Source: Burkholderiales bacterium (GTDB lineage: Bacteria > Pseudomonadota > Gammaproteobacteria > Burkholderiales > Burkholderiaceae_B). From it: 5,833 nt of DNA. The first letter of the stretch is position 1, and every line of letters starts with the position of its first letter. Both the position numbers and the translations under genes were made by a program. This document shows, in pieces, positions 5,118 through 5,833 of the stretch. The stretch is taken from the NCBI GenBank assembly GCA_005788065.1, contig SXZD01000182.1:1-5833 (forward strand), given 5' to 3'. Below the pieces are notes generated by a model that ran no database searches, was not told the origin of the DNA, and saw only the letters and a list, made by a program, of their open reading frames with translations.

Positions 5118-5833
5118 ATGAAAGCTTCCATGCGTGCACGGCTTGAGCAGATGACTCAACGCCTGCAGGACCTTGACGAATATCTGTCGCGACAGGATGC
5201 CGCCGCCGACATGGGCATGTTCCGTCAGGCCACCCGCGAGCGGGCTGATATCCTGCCAGCCACCGAGCGCTTTGCCGCCTGGCTGCAGGCCGCGTCAGAC
5301 CTTGAAACCGCAAAGGCATGGCTGTCCGACCCCGACATGCGCGACATGGCCGAAGAGGAAATGGCACAGTCCGGCGAACGGCTGCAACAGCTTGAAGATG
5401 CGCTGACCACCCTGCTGCTGCCACGCGACCCCGACGACGATCGCAACGTGCTGCTCGAAATCCGCGCCGGCACCGGAGGTGACGAAGCCGCGCTGTTTGC
5501 AGGCGACCTGCTGCGCATGTATACGCGCTACGCAGAGCGTCAGGGCTGGCAGATAGAGCCGATGTCAGCCAACGAAAGCGAGTTGGGCGGCTACCGTGAA
5601 GTCATTGTCCGCTTGGCGGGCGACCACGTGTATCAACGACTCAAATTTGAAAGCGGCGCCCACCGTGTGCAGCGTGTGCCGGTGACCGAATCGCAAGGTC
5701 GTATCCACACTTCGGCCTGCACGGTGGCGGTGCTTGCAGAAGCCGATGAAGCAGTGGACATCCAGATCAACAGCGACGACCTGCGTATCGACACTTTCCG
5801 CGCATCGGGAGCCGGTGGTCAGCACGTCAACAA
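5118..5833 (+). CDS. prfA: Peptide chain release factor 1 (5' part, cut by window end)
   Basis: RF1 reads UAA and UAG stop codons in the ribosomal A site and triggers hydrolysis of peptidyl-tRNA. The window shows 238 of an expected ~360 residues; the C-terminal third lies beyond the edge. The start MKASMRARLEQ at 5118 aligns with E. coli MKPSIVAKLE, preferred over the ATG at 5130. Seen are RAGTGGDEAALF (116-127), the stop-codon recognition tripeptide PVT at 188-190 (PxT, the RF1 form rather than SPF of RF2), ESQGRIHTS, and catalytic GGQ at 233-235, the same numbering as E. coli, with Q235 the usual PrmC methylation target. It lies 5 bases after hemA with no Shine-Dalgarno sequence, suggesting translational coupling. 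A prmC gene often follows but cannot be seen. Confidence 0.97.
   Translation, partial: MKASMRARLEQMTQRLQDLDEYLSRQDAAADMGMFRQATRERADILPATERFAAWLQAASDLETAKAWLSDPDMRDMAEEEMAQSGERLQQLEDALTTLLLPRDPDDDRNVLLEIRAGTGGDEAALFAGDLLRMYTRYAERQGWQIEPMSANESELGGYREVIVRLAGDHVYQRLKFESGAHRVQRVPVTESQGRIHTSACTVAVLAEADEAVDIQINSDDLRIDTFRASGAGGQHVN

Noticed and set aside
5679..5687. PVT instead of PAT in the RF1 stop-codon recognition motif.
   Set aside because: The family rule is PxT. Valine at the middle position is an ordinary variant and gives no reason to propose altered stop-codon reading.

Overview
The window reads as chromosomal DNA of a GC-rich betaproteobacterium. This is inferred from the style of HemA, RF1 and the OmpR-family regulator and from the base composition. 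The order may be Neisseriales/Chromobacteriaceae or Rhodocyclales, but no species can be fixed from sequence alone. All five genes lie on the + strand: an ammonium transporter (amtB), a TetR/FabR-like repressor, an OmpR-family response regulator, hemA, and the first two thirds of prfA, which runs off the right edge.

Left part (1-2076). The amtB gene (398-1601) is complete but split between two reading frames by one extra C in a C5 run at 1225-1229. Removing that base restores a 400-residue Amt protein with all key pore residues. Its upstream region holds a good sigma-54 (-24/-12) promoter match at 310-325 and three copies of a CACCAAAA-based motif, one of them an NtrC-like dyad, so nitrogen-limitation control is likely. 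The gene is bracketed by two diverged copies of a ~155-180 bp noncoding repeat in inverted orientation (12-193 and 1688-1843), each with a GC hairpin at its outer end. A 28-bp direct repeat (1880-1907, 1936-1963) lies just beyond the right copy. I know no name for this repeat and regard it as the least explained part of the window.

Middle part (2077-3661). A GTG-started TetR-family gene closely resembles FabR, the repressor of unsaturated fatty acid synthesis. It is followed by an orphan response regulator with an intact receiver and winged-helix domain and no kinase beside it. A 10-bp-phased direct repeat upstream could be its own binding site. A hairpin at 3694-3717 probably ends this transcript.

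Right part (3774-5833). A strong sigma-70 promoter with a perfect TATAAT drives hemA (glutamyl-tRNA reductase, first step of C5 tetrapyrrole synthesis). prfA (peptide chain release factor 1) starts 5 bases after the hemA stop, the widespread hemA-prfA operon.

These are ordinary housekeeping and regulatory genes. I see no defence system, CRISPR array, RNA gene or transposase. The points worth checking are the amtB frameshift, the inverted repeat pair around it, and the predicted nitrogen-control region.
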